Shown: positions 11,269 to 22,059 of the stretch, one piece after another
Numbering within the stretch: position 1 is the first letter of the stretch
How the letters are laid out: every line of letters starts with the position of its first letter
Assembly: GCA_948474755.1 (NCBI GenBank)
Contig: CAOLHI010000075.1
Location: 682,001-746,000, forward strand
DNA from: Ctenosaura bakeri
Lineage: Eukaryota; Chordata; Lepidosauria; Squamata; Iguanidae
Direction of reading: 5' to 3'
Length of the DNA stretch: 64,000 nt
The notes under the pieces: generated by a model
Databases searched by the model: none
The model's input: the letters and a program-made list of their open reading frames with translations, nothing else
What the model was told of the DNA's origin: nothing
Position numbers and translations under genes: made by a program

Positions 11269-11572
11269 TTGGGGGGCCTTTCCATGTTTTATTGTTTTAG
11301 GATAGCAGTAGACTGAGGAAATAGTGAATAGGCTGTTAGCTATTCCCAGGCGAAACCCTTCCTTTCTGGCTGGAATTTCAAAGGAAACCCTTTTGGGATG
11401 ATGACGTTCTTTTTTCAACTATCTTAGGAGAAACTGTCTGTTAAAGTGTAAGGTGGGGGGAAAAAGTTCCATTCTCGAGCTTTAACGTCTGAAGACAGCA
11501 TCCCCCAATATGTTACAATAAAAATTTTTATTAAGTTTGTTATTTTTTTGAAGAGTGAATCTGTTCCTGACA
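11269..11572 (+). repeat. 3' LTR of the Gypsy element
   Basis: This pairs with 6340-6647, ends in CCTGACA and is followed by the target duplication GATCT. It carries the self-complementary segment at 11,471-11,483 and AATAAA at 11,517-11,522. It is the cleaner of the two LTR texts. Confidence 0.9.
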
Positions 11573-11614
11573 GATCTTGGCCCAAAAGTATTTTAGTAGG
11601 GGAATGGGATTTTC

Positions 11615-11862
11615 ACTGCCATTGTTGTTGTTGCTGCTGCTGCTGCTGCTGTTGTGTCTCTGCAAATTATTTCAGACTTATGGAACCAAGGTAAAGCTAG
11701 GTTTTGTTTTGTTTTGTTTTTTGCAAAAAAGCTTGCCTTCCTCTTAGGCTGGGGAAGTGACTTGCCCAAATTCAACTGGTGGTTTTCCAGGGCAGAGCAA
11801 AATACTGAACCCCAGTTTCCTAAAAAACCCTTCTAACATTCAAACCTCTACGTCATCCTACT
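11615..11862 (-). mobile_element. tRNA-headed SINE (Bov-B-type tail)
   Basis: The plus strand starts with a (GTT/GCT)n tail at 11,622-11,655, then a degraded 'caaattatttcagacttatgg' tail box, 'aagtgacttgcccaaa' in the body and a broken head near 11,840-11,860. It follows the Gypsy element's target duplication directly. Several T and A runs look artificially lengthened. Confidence 0.65.
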
Positions 11863-11940
11863 GGGGGTATTATTATGGTAACAAAATAATCCCAAAAGGA
11901 TTTCTAAAAAAAACAGAGGTTTTAAAGGCCCTAAAAAATT

Positions 11941-12150
11941 TTAAAACCAGTGTGGTGCAGTGGTTTTTTTTTGCCCACGATGACCCGGAGATGGGTTTGG
12001 AGCTGTGTTTGCCCACTGTGTGACCGCAGGGAATTTAAAGCCCCAGAAGAAGGGGAAAAGGAACCCCCCCCCCAAAAAACCTGATGGTAGGTTTGCCTTA
12101 GTGTCCCATAAATTAAAAATCTTAAAAGGAAAGAAAACAAAAAACATGAA
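11941..12150 (+). mobile_element. SINE, same family, degraded
   Basis: The head 'accagtgtggtgcagtggtt' at 11,945 and the tail 'ggtaggtttgccttagtgtc' with 'ccataaattaaaaatc' mark it as the same SINE family in plus orientation. The box B region is replaced by a T run and altered text. Homopolymer errors are again frequent. Confidence 0.6.
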
Positions 12151-12333
12151 CATTTTTTTTTCTAACATACTGCGGTCTTTGTTTTAAGTTTTGAAATTTT
12201 AAAGTTTTTTTTAGTCTATATACATTTGAGCTGTGGATGATTAAAATGTATTGGGGTGAGTTTGTTAATGGTTCCAGAAAGTTATATAAACAGGAATATT
12301 TCTTACTTTAAATTTTTTATAATGTTTTTAAAG

Positions 12334-12576
12334 CAGCCAGCATGATGTGGTGGTTTTAAACATTGGACTTTTGACTCTGGAGCCGATTTTTAATCTCCAC
12401 TCAGCCATGGAAATCAACCAGGGTGACCTTGGGCAAGCCACACTCCCAGCCTCAAAAAAACAAAGGCAAATCTCCTCCAAAAAAACTTGGGGAAAAAAAA
12501 CGGTGATAAATTCACTTTAAGATTGCCATAAGTCAGAAATTACTTGAAACCACACCACCATCACAAAAAATTTGAA
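12334..12576 (+). mobile_element. tRNA-headed SINE, nearly full length
   Basis: Plus orientation: head 'agccagcatgatgtggtgg', 'gactctggagcc', then 'ccactcagccatgg', body 'gggtgaccttgggcaagcca', and tail 'gccataagtcagaaattac' with 'ttgaaaccacaccacc'. This is the best plus-strand example of the family in the window and shows the shared Bov-B-like tail clearly. Confidence 0.75.
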
Positions 12577-14055
12577 AAAGTGAGTTGGTCCTATATGCAC
12601 TTACCCAGGAAAATAAATTTATTAGACAAAATGGGATTACAGGGTGCGGGGGTGTTATGGGTGTGAAACTATGTACCATGAAGTATGAAGGAGTTTTGTG
12701 TAAAAATACCTAAATCTAAAAAATATGTGCTGAGGGGGGGCTTAAGATAGGCCTATAAATGCAGAAAAACAAAGTCTGCATGGGTGGGTGTACAGAGAAA
12801 ATTGCACATACTTGCTGCTTGGGATCTACCAATCATCCACTACCAATCTACCATCACAATCTCCTGCATCCCCATGGGGGGCCCCTCAGTCAGATTGTGG
12901 TTCTGATTTTTGGGAATGGGACCAGTGGGCACCTTTAACCCCTTCTGAAAAGTGTCTTGAAGTGCCTTTTTTTTTAGGTGTGCAGCATCCCCGTTGGGAT
13001 GTTAAGGATTATTAGAAATCCTGACACATGCCAAATATGCAGCCCAAAGTGAATATAGAGGATCCCATGTTCAGCTCTTGGAATTTTCAGTTAAAGTTCC
13101 AAGATAAGAGAATTACGTACACTGGTTAATTATGAATTTACGAAGACATGGCTGTCTTTGAAAAATCAGTAGATATATTTACCTGTTTAAGTTAATCCCA
13201 CTGACATATTTATGTGACATCTTGGCTCAAAATCTTATTATTACCTCCGTGCCAGTTACCTTAGTATTATATATATGTACATGATCAAACATCCCACTGA
13301 ATACCAGGTCCTGACAGCCAGTGTACCACACTTTTCTAAAGTGAATATTAGCAGCATTTTTCTTGAAAAAGTCAATGAATAAACCAGTTCTGGTTTTTAC
13401 CAAAAGATAAGGTAGCTTTCTGCTGCAGAAGGTGCCTTCCACTATCTGCCTTTTGCAATCTGGGAGACCAAAGTAAATATCTATTGTCAACACCTGGAAG
13501 TAAAAGACCCCCTGCAGAGTTTGATTGACAGGACTTGCCTTTAACAAGAGTTGCCTTACAAGACAACAGGATAGAGGCAAACAAGCAGAGTTCAGAAGGC
13601 AACTTAAGAGCATCATGGACTCCCCCAGGTAGATGTGTAAAAAGAGAATGCTCAAAGCTACCACTCCTGTAATTTCTAATTTGGAAGTTACTGGTACCTT
13701 TTAAGAACTGAAAAGGGAAAAAGAGAAAAGAACAAGGAAAATGTAAGGGGAAAAATTCACAGATTTCCTCACCAATAACCTGGTTCACATTAGTTCCTTA
13801 AAGCTATAAAAGGTAGCATGAAAAAGTACTTTCTTTTTATGCTGGTCTGTTGTGCTAATATCCAAACTATGTCTGAGATTCTTATAACACAGAAGAGAAA
13901 TAATACGACTGACACATGTGATTTAAGTTATTTAGTGTCATATCTGTAGGGACAGGAGATGCAATTAAAAAGAGGTTGAAACCAATATTTGTGGATAGTT
14001 TTATTGTCTCCAATGGATAGACTTAGTGATCTGGATTATTTATGAAAATTTTCAT
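12577..14055. other. Unique sequence, no gene supported
   Basis: Two overlapping minus-strand frames between 13,227 and 13,788 (145 and 138 codons) have no recognisable domain or conserved splice context, and the two frames contradict each other. I find no repeat family. The first 450 bp still show lengthened homopolymers. Confidence 0.5.
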
Positions 14056-14256
14056 ACAGTGGGACCTCCTTTATTGCAGTCTCTGCATGTGCATGTGCAT
14101 GTCACAAGAGGCGTCATATCCCATCTTAGTTGGTGGACAAAATGTGCACTTTGAAGAACTTCAGCAGGTGTGCATTTATCATGTCCATTGATTATAATGG
14201 GAAGCAAACTTTTACTTTACCTGGGGGTTCCTGGAATGGAACTCCTGCATATACCA
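14056..14256. mobile_element. Tigger/pogo-like MITE fragment
   Basis: It begins 'tacagtgggacctcc', a terminal motif typical of pogo/Tigger-type elements, and contains 'cattgattataatggga' and 'gggggttcctggaatggaac', which resemble the internal and subterminal parts of such MITEs. The right end is lost in the following (GT)n stretch. Family assignment is tentative. Confidence 0.4.
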
Positions 14257-14259
14257 TGT

Positions 14260-14351
14260 GCGTGTGTGTGTGTGTATTCTATGCTACCCTGAATGCTCTT
14301 TTGAATCATGCTGACACTGTGTATACACACACACACACACATATATATGTA
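14260..14351. repeat. (GT)n and (CA)n(TA)n microsatellites
   Basis: A short GT run at about 14,260-14,275 and a CA run that turns into TATATA at about 14,325-14,348 lie 50 bases apart in opposite phase and could pair with each other. Confidence 0.85.
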
Positions 14352-15479
14352 ACCAGTGATGTAGCCCACCTTCTTTTCTTTTCTGATGTTTTCTGATGTT
14401 TTTCTTTTCTGTTTTATGTATAAAATAACAGATTACAAACCTTAGTGTCTCATACTTATTGTTAGGTACAGCTGAAAATAAAGTGTGTGAATTTTTCTGA
14501 AGTGAATAATGTGCATTCCATAAACTATATTAAAAGATATGAATAAAGGTGCTTTGTTGCATTTTTGGGAATGGACCAGGAACCCGACTACCAACATCTT
14601 CCTGCATAAGCAAAATGCACTCATGGGTGTTTGTGTGTGTACCTTTGCATTTTCACTTCTACAGAATCCCTTCATTTCAGCACTGAATCCTAGTTGAGAG
14701 CACCCAGAGTTTTTCAGAATCAAGTTTCCAGGTGACTTGGGGGGCTGTTGTGAAGGGGGAAGGCATGGTTCAGAGAGGCCTTTGTGTACAAGCAGTACTT
14801 TGCATACAGCCCTTGGGATCCCTGTCAATGAACAGAAGAACTAGTGAACAGAAGACAATTGTGGGACTATACCTAGAAGCCTAGAACCTTCAAGGCAGGA
14901 TAACCAGTCTTCTCAGACTCCTTTTTTTTTTTTTTGCCTCTTCCTTGGAATTGTTTTGTTTTTTAGTGCAATAGCTGTTTCGCTTTTCTTCCATCTGTAA
15001 TACCTCTACCACAACACCAGTAGTTTTCATTTTTTTAAATAAAAGTCTATATAGAAAAAGGAATAATGCATGATCTCAGTGTAGTCATGGATGTCAGTCC
15101 AGGTACATCATTACCTTCTTCCACCTCCATCTCATTTTCTTGAAGCAAAAAGTATTCAGCATGATTGAAAAGCTTCCTTCCTTTGCCAAAATGATCATAA
15201 TGATATTTTCTGAATATTTCAAACCACATCTGGAAATTGATGGAATATTTTCTTGAGTATATACTTTGCTCACTCCCTTTAAAATATTTTTATTTGAAAT
15301 ATTGCATCCTTCCAAAAACAAATGCATGTGTTTCCTCATAATATAGATACTTTGAGGTAAGTTAACCTTACGTTGAAAGCATAATAATTCATAAAAGGTT
15401 TTTTTTTTTTCTCTTTAAAAGATAGTCATGACTGTTTATTCCAAATTTTCAGCCAGGAACTAAAAATGGTTTGCAGTTC
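14352..15479. other. Unique AT-rich sequence
   Basis: I see no recognisable repeat, RNA gene or exon. Minus-strand frames at 14,442-14,828 and 15,047-15,339 have no protein-family features. Confidence 0.5.
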
Positions 15480-15690
15480 CAACCAAATACAGCATTTTTT
15501 TTCTTATTTTGCTTTTAATGCTTTCTCTTGGATGATGCGACATTGTTTATGAAGTGTACTTAAAAGCAGTTGCTGAAAATTAACACAGAGATGCATTTAC
15601 AGCTAATTAACCTATTCTCAAAGAAAGCAACTGGGAAATGGCTGATTAATGTTTAAGGCTTGAGATGCACACACGTATACTCACTCATGA
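15480..15690. other. Possible conserved non-coding element
   Basis: The stretch is repeat-free and AT-rich with words such as 'gcttttaatgctttctc', 'cagctaattaacc' and 'ggctgattaatg', which contain homeodomain-type TAAT cores. The suggestion rests on text character only. Confidence 0.2.
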
Positions 15691-16704
15691 AATGCAGGCA
15701 AAACTTCATTTTGGAACCCAGGAGACCTGTGTGTGACACAAGCTAGATTCTGAGTGCAGCTTGCTCTCCACAGGAACTAATTTTGAAGCACCAGAATGCT
15801 GTGGATCGTCTGTGAAAACACTGCAGAAGAAACTCAACACAGAACAGAAGGCAATGCTTTCCTTAGGAAGAATGCTGATAAAATTTTAATGAAGTAACAT
15901 GTTGCCATGGGGATTTGTTGCTATTCATTAATTCATTGTGCTTCAGCCTCTATAGTTTTGCTGAAGCTGAGTGACAAATTGTCAAGAAGCAGTTTTTGGA
16001 GGCTTAAAGTTTTTTCATTGATAGTCTAACTTTTCTGCAAATTGCACAGAGAATATCGTATTGGGATAAACAACACTGAAATTATTGTGTGTGCTTGTGT
16101 GTGTATATACACATAGACATAACACAATTTTATATGTATAAACTGTGGGAACTAGACAATGTATAGATATATTCTGCCACTCCTAATAGTCCCAACAATG
16201 ATTTATCTCCTGTCTTATCATTTCTTGCCCAAATATTTTGAATGTAGCTGCCTGGAGCTTCTCACCTCTTGGAAAAGTGCATGATATTAATTTTGAACTT
16301 CCTTCAATCACTTCAGGAAGCTCCTGTGCTGGTGAGAGGAAACAAAACACAAGCCAAAATCCAGTGCTACTTTCTTCAGCTGGCCTTCATAATTCCCAGT
16401 CTCAGTTTATATGAACACAACAACATATGCAACAGACTGACTTTGACCATCTTATTATGTGGCATGATGTTCTTGTTTCCCAGGGCAGAAAGCTTCCCAA
16501 ATGATCTTCACTGCAACTTATCACCACATTTGTGAATTCTTTTATTTCCTTGTCTTGATAATGGAGTGGTACTAATATATGGATGGCGAAGAGTGAAATT
16601 GGAGCAGTATATGGAAGAAGAAAGACCAAAGGAAGCAAGAGATTTGACAGAAAAACTCTTCTGAAGGAGCAAAGCAATAATGCTGGTAGCTGGAGGAGGA
16701 TTCT
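15691..16704. other. Unique sequence
   Basis: There is no supported gene or repeat. Frames at 16,269-16,535 on plus and 16,402-16,723 on minus overlap each other and show no domains. Confidence 0.5.
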
Positions 16705-16924
16705 TGCCGATGTGCACCTTCAAGTCATTTTTGGCTTATGGTGAACTTAATAAGGTGAGCCTATCGCAGGGTTTTCTTGACAAGAATTATTGAGAGAAGG
16801 GTTTGCATTTGTCTTTCTCTGTGGCTGAGAGAGTGTGACTTGCCTAAGGTCAGCCAATGGGGATTTGAGCCCCGGTCTCCCAGTGTCTTTGTCCAACACT
16901 CACCACTTTACCATGCTGGCTCTT
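16705..16924 (-). mobile_element. tRNA-headed SINE (Bov-B-type tail)
   Basis: Plus-strand text gives the tail 'caccttcaagtcatttttgg' then 'cttatggtgaac', a long body with 'ggttttcttgacaaga' and 'gtgacttgcctaaggtca', the box B side 'gatttgagccccggtctcc', and the head 'ccactttaccatgctggctc'. This copy keeps the full-length body that the array at 3.1-4.07 kb lacks. Confidence 0.8.
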
Positions 16925-16971
16925 GGAAAAAGTTTACTATGTTTTAAATCTTGTCATAATGCCAAGTCTGT

Positions 16972-17090
16972 TATAGAATCATAGCGTTGGAAAAGACCAC
17001 ATGGGCTGTCCAGTCCCTGCCATGTAGGAATACACAATCATAGCATTCCTGACCATCCATCCTCTGTTTTAAGATGTCCAAATAAATTGC
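16972..17090 (-). mobile_element. CR1 LINE 3' end
   Basis: 'tagaatcatagcgttggaa' followed by 'aagaccacatgggctgtcca' and 'catgtaggaatacacaatca' is the reverse complement of a CR1 3' tail. It is strongly 5'-truncated, as most CR1 copies are. Confidence 0.75.
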
Positions 17091-19501
17091 TTGGAAATTT
17101 ACATCTAAAGATTTTGATATAAGAATGCAAATAATGTGTTAAACATGATGAAGTTTCTTGTACCTTTTGGAGTAACAAGGCTCAACATCATCACTTTTTA
17201 AGGCAAGGGTGGGGACATTGTGCCCTCAGGATGTTTGTGGAGAACCTGAGGCTCCTGAAAGCCCCTCAAACCACTGCATTCCCACCCCCGGGGCTACTAA
17301 CCAAACTGGTTAGTCCTAGAGACTTCCAGAAGTTCAGAGACCTTTGGAACACTCGAAGTCCCCAAATCAGTTCAAAATGTTTTGTTTTGGACCAGATTTT
17401 CACTGGTTTTGGTGGGGGTGAAAATCAATACCTGCCCCTTTTTAATTTAAGTCCTGCTTTTTTTCAAGCTCACTACAACTACAGTTTGAAGGGGGAGAGG
17501 AAGTGAAGGGCTGAGTTTCTAGTGAAGGAAGAATTAGGGAATCTCTTCATATCTATTCAAGGTATCGTTGCAGGTCAGTGAACGATGGGAGGAAACAGCC
17601 TTAGAAGCTCAAAATGTACAAGCTGTGGTATGAACTCTCTTATTTAAGACAGAGCCAGTTATGTTCAAACCTGCATGTTTTAATGAACCATTATCATGTG
17701 TGTGCTTTAATGTATATGTATGTATATAATGTATATGTACAATAAAATATGCTTTCAAATGGTCACAAATAAAATAATTGTTAAAATTATCCATGCTGTT
17801 GGAACCCATCCATTTTTATCCCTTAGCCAAACTCCCTTCTCACAAGCTGCTGACATTATTTTTCTGTTATTGGCTGACACTTCTGTGCCTTGAGTGTTTC
17901 TCTCGCTGTAGGGTTAGTAGGATAATTGACAAACCACAGGGACTGGATCCCTGGATTAGGTTGACCAGACTGTCAAAACAACCATGACAAACTCTCACAT
18001 CAACTTCTACTGCAAGTCAAGTCTATGAGGAAAAAATGCACCTTGGCAGGTCCAGGAGGAAAGTCTTTAGTTGAAATCTTTTCCCACCACAGAGAGAGCT
18101 TCATCTGGGACAAGTCAGGGTGGCAGGGGGGAGGAAATGGCAAGGATGTTATTGTTTAATTCATAGCAAAGTCTTCTACCAGAAGTCATTATTAATTACA
18201 GAATTCATATAAACATTTGGTGGGTCTTATTTGTGTATACTAGAATGTGTGACATATTGTCATTTCTATTCCTTATTAGAGGAGTGACATTTTACTGTAT
18301 ATTCCATCTCTGTGTGAGCTCATGAATATATACCATTCACAAATATGAAGACAGTGTTTTTCCCCTTCCAGACTGCATGGATTACTTCTGAATAATAGAA
18401 TCTGGTTGCAGATGGGATGTGTGGTCCAGCTATATTGTTTGCCAGTACAGTAATTTTACTCAGTATAGTAGAGGCACTGGAAAATACATGAACATTTTGA
18501 TGTCCTGAAGCAAGGCCTTTAAAAAATGGTTCTACATGTTGGTGAACCCCTTCAATTCCTGCAACAATTTTTAAACTTTTAAAAGATAGCTATGCATTTT
18601 GATTGATTGCCAGTTTGGTAAACTGAAGAATATGACTTTTATTTTTGTAATACACTATTTCCAGAGCTTACTTAAAAAACAAGGGGAGATGCAAGACTGA
18701 GAATGACTCTGCATATGAATGTGTGTTAAAGGTTGAGTACACATTTTATGCACATACATGTAACCATGGTTTTGCACAAAATGAAGCCTCAGTCATGTTT
18801 TCAAAAATAAATACAGCTTGAAGAAGCTGCAGTTTCAAGGCCAAAGGCAGTGCTTAATATTTTGCCCACCTGCAAATCTTCTCAACATCAGTCCCAAGCT
18901 ACTTTTTGTCAGGAGGGATTCCAGATATAGGCAAACATAAGCAGTCCTGTGGCTGGCGTCTCAGCATCCTTCAGTGAGAAAAGTAGATGATGGAAAAGCA
19001 AATTGGGCATATTAGAACATAGTGGTGGCACTGGGGGTGTGGGGAATGCAAGGGGGGTGCAGACCGCATTGAGTGACCACATTAGAAGGAGATGACATCA
19101 AAATGATTCTCCTCATTAGAAAACATGTGCCCCCCCCGCCAGACATTTGTGCACTTGGCTTCTGCTATGCACATTTACAGGCCCATTGGGGAGGGGGCAA
19201 AGGCTGTGAGGGTAACTAACATGTGTACAAAGCCCTGTCATGGATCATCTCAAGAGGGTGGGGCCTTCTGCCTTCCTACCATGACCCTTTCTCATCTTGC
19301 TTGGCAGACCAGACCCCAGTGCCCATGACCTCAGACTCAGACATGATGGTGCCTGCCAGAGACAGCTCAGTAGCCACAGTGGTGAGGGGAAGTGGGTGAG
19401 AGTCTTTTTCTCTCCCTTCCCAAGACTCCATGGCAATCCATACTCCCTGCCTTCCCTACTCTCTCTCTCTCTCCTGCTGAAGGACATCCCAGAAGCCACT
19501 G
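17091..19501. other. Unique sequence
   Basis: I recognise no repeat or exon in these 2.4 kb. It is AT-rich with short uninformative frames. GC rises in 19,000-19,500, where C and G runs appear, without a clear CpG island. Confidence 0.5.
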
Positions 19502-20357
19502 TGTAATCTCGGGTATGGCTCCCCGGGTGGGGCCCCCCAGATATCACTTTGATATCATCTAATTCGGCCTTAGCCTGCTCTCAGTCACCTCACTCCACGT
19601 GTTTGTGAGTTCTCCGGACAAGCATGGACATGAGTGTGGCCGCTAATTGCTTTCACATTCCAGACTCTTTTGAGGCCAGCAACATAAGCTTTGCTCCCAG
19701 CTTCAGGGAACTTCCATGTGTACATTTCACAATAGCTGCGCGGCTCTCAGCAGAGCCAGCCTGGTAAACAAGTTATTTGCATAGTGGCTATACTATTGTC
19801 ATCAAGTATTAAGCTCATCGTGGTAAATTTGACCTTTCTAAACCCTTTGTCCGGCGCCAAAACTCCTTTTGTTCTCACCTGGCTTGCCATAGCCGAGAGG
19901 CACAAACTCCCCTATAAAAACCCCTCACTTTCAAACGGTCTTCGGATTTCCTTGGACTGCTATCCTGCCCTGCTGCTGGCCTTCTAAGGAAACTCCCCTC
20001 AGCCAGGCATGCTGAGCTTTCTTCTTCGGAACCCCATCTCTCCATTTCTCCAGGAAACGAGACCAGGTGTCGTATTACCTACCCTTACGCTCCCCCTTCT
20101 CTTTGTCTAGTTAAGTTAGTACGTGTGTGTGTTATTTATTTTCTGTTGTTTTTCAATAAAACTATTATTTTTGGTTACTTTGAAACTTGTGTGCCTATTC
20201 CCTGACCTGAAGCCATAGACATTGGGTTTTAAGATCCTTGCAAAGTTACCCTGCCTCTCGCTAGCTACAACAGTGCTCAAGCTAATTTTCCCCCAATTGG
20301 CATTTTATTTGGCAATCTGGGCATCCCTCCCGGGACCCTCCAGAACACAGGGTAACA
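19502..20357 (+). repeat. Solo retroviral LTR (family of the 26,200 provirus)
   Basis: It starts TGTAATC, ends CAGGGTAACA, and is flanked by ACTG on both sides (19,498-19,501 and 20,358-20,361), a 4-bp target duplication. It shares the block 'gatatcactttgatatca' and the terminal 200 bp with the LTRs at 26,200 and 48,282. A TATA box lies in 'cccctataaaaacccc' near 19,913, and AATAAA lies at 20,155-20,160. No internal region follows, so the provirus was lost by LTR-LTR recombination. Confidence 0.85.
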
Positions 20358-21488
20358 ACTGCTGCTGTCAACACAGTCTCCTTGCCGCCCAAGATCTTCA
20401 GGGATGATGTAAGTGGTGGGAGTGAGGTAGGAAAGGGGGGGCAGTGTGTGTGTGTGTCTGTTTGTTGGTGCCCCCTCCCTGTGTGCAATTTTCAGTGGAA
20501 ATTTATTATTTTGTGCTCCATACCACCTGCTCAGGTGTGTGTGTGGGAGGGGAGAAGAGATGACATCATGAGTTAATGCACTGGGTGACAACAACCCTGA
20601 TGACACCACTGTTTGATTAGAAAATCTCTTTGATTAGAACATATCTTGAAAAGGAAAAGATTAAGCTTATACCCTTATTTCTACTATTTAAGATTACATG
20701 CTTCCAAAGTTTCTCTATAGCACTTGTTAGGGCTTTATTATGTGCATTTCCAAAATGAATGTGTTAAGTTTTGAACCTGGGTTCATGACACTGATGCATC
20801 TACTGCCACAGCTGTTGAGAATGAGATCACTGGATTCCCCCTAAGTATATTGTGTATAAACATTCTTTATCAAATACAATTAGAGCTTAAAATATATTAA
20901 GAATTCCAAGCACTTTGGAGATTTAGATTCTACAGAAGTGTTCGTAGTTCTTGCGACTCACTGGTTTCCTCAATTTTCACTCATTTAAATGAAAGAAGTT
21001 CAAATAATTATCCTCATTTGCTTTACCTTCTGGCATTTCTTAAGCATTTCTCCTGGATTTTCACACAGTCACCACAGATCTTTGAAATGACAGCTTGACT
21101 GACATCTATTTATACAAATATAAGAAAAAAGCGTTCCCTGTATGAGTATCTATATTAAAGAAAATTAAAATGCAAATGCCAAAAGAGAGTTATTTATTTA
21201 GTTCTGCCAGCTAGCACATGGGAAAGTCTCACATAGGAGTAGGAAGATTTAATTATTTTTAATATTAAAAAACTTAAAGATTGTTCTTCTTCCGTCCCTT
21301 GGGTTTTGAAACATGATCAAAAAGCTTTTAGAATAATCAGTGTTTCCATCTCTGTCTGTCTTTCTAATGAAAAGTTGGGGAAAAAACAAATTCATGAGCC
21401 TTCCACTTCATGTTAACATCTGCACAGTGATGTAGATGCTGTGCTTAAATAAGCAGTCATCATATGAAACTCTAATTGAGAATGCTGA
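20358..21488. other. Unique sequence with a short (GT)n run
   Basis: A GT run sits near 20,440-20,462. The rest, especially 20,740-21,480, is AT-rich and free of recognised repeats. No gene is seen. Confidence 0.5.
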
Positions 21489-22000
21489 GGGCCTTTCCAC
21501 ACAAGATGGCAGAAAAGCCTCATGGCATCATAGGAGAGGAGTTTATGGCTGCATTTCTGTGATGTGGCATTTCGCACCATCCTCCCCTTGAGGTGGCAAA
21601 GACCGCTTTCTCGTTCTGCACAACAGCATTCGTCACCACTCCCTGCTCCGCCTATGGCCCACCCCAGCCCATTTCATTGGATCCCTTTTTTTTTTTAATA
21701 AGCTTGAGAAGGACATCCCTATGCAGACATGATGTCATGTGTGCCAAGCTGGGCCCACCCTGAACCCTCCCATTCCTGTGAGAATGTGCATCAACAGTTC
21801 CGCATGTAGTTGTAGAAACGTAGTAGAAGCAGTATCAGGGAGTGAAAATGCATTTTTTCCGTTGCTCAAATATGTTGCTTTAGCAACATGCAAAGGTGCG
21901 CCAGCAATTTAACATCAACTTAATAGTGACAATGCCATGTGGACGCATTCCTCCTCAAGCCATCGCAGCTAAGCAGTGACTACACCGTGCGGAAAGGGCC
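21489..22000. mobile_element. Harbinger-like MITE, 512 bp
   Basis: Terminal inverted repeats GGGCCTTTCCACAC (left) and GTGCGGAAAGGGCC (right) bound the element. The trinucleotide TGA lies directly outside both ends (21,486-21,488 and 22,001-22,003). A 3-bp duplication and GG-starting termini fit PIF/Harbinger-type transposition. There is no transposase ORF, so it is non-autonomous. Confidence 0.75.
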
Positions 22001-22059
22001 TGAGTTTGGGAGCAGTGGCATATCTTCAGTCCCAGAGTTTGGCATATTGTGTTGACCAT

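Larger units (their letters stand above)
6340..11572 (+). mobile_element. Complete but frame-broken Ty3/Gypsy LTR retrotransposon
   Basis: Two LTRs of about 305 bp flank about 4.6 kb of internal sequence with Gag, protease, RT, RNase H and integrase remnants in the Ty3/Gypsy order (integrase last). The pentamer GATCT lies directly outside both LTRs (6335-6339 and 11,573-11,577), as expected for a target-site duplication. RT, RNase H and integrase motifs resemble the vertebrate Tf1/sushi-type Gypsy group, and the primer site fits that group's self-priming mechanism. I see no chromodomain after the integrase and no env. Almost every reading frame is broken by homopolymer changes; part of this may be sequencing error. 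The element cannot be active as written. Confidence 0.92.

Noticed and set aside
6340..11572. Endogenous retrovirus with env
   Set aside because: RT, RNase H and integrase motifs are of the Ty3/Gypsy type, and no envelope follows the integrase.
13227..13788. Two overlapping minus-strand frames of 145 and 138 codons
   Set aside because: They occupy the same DNA in different frames, have no domain, no exon-like borders and ordinary composition.
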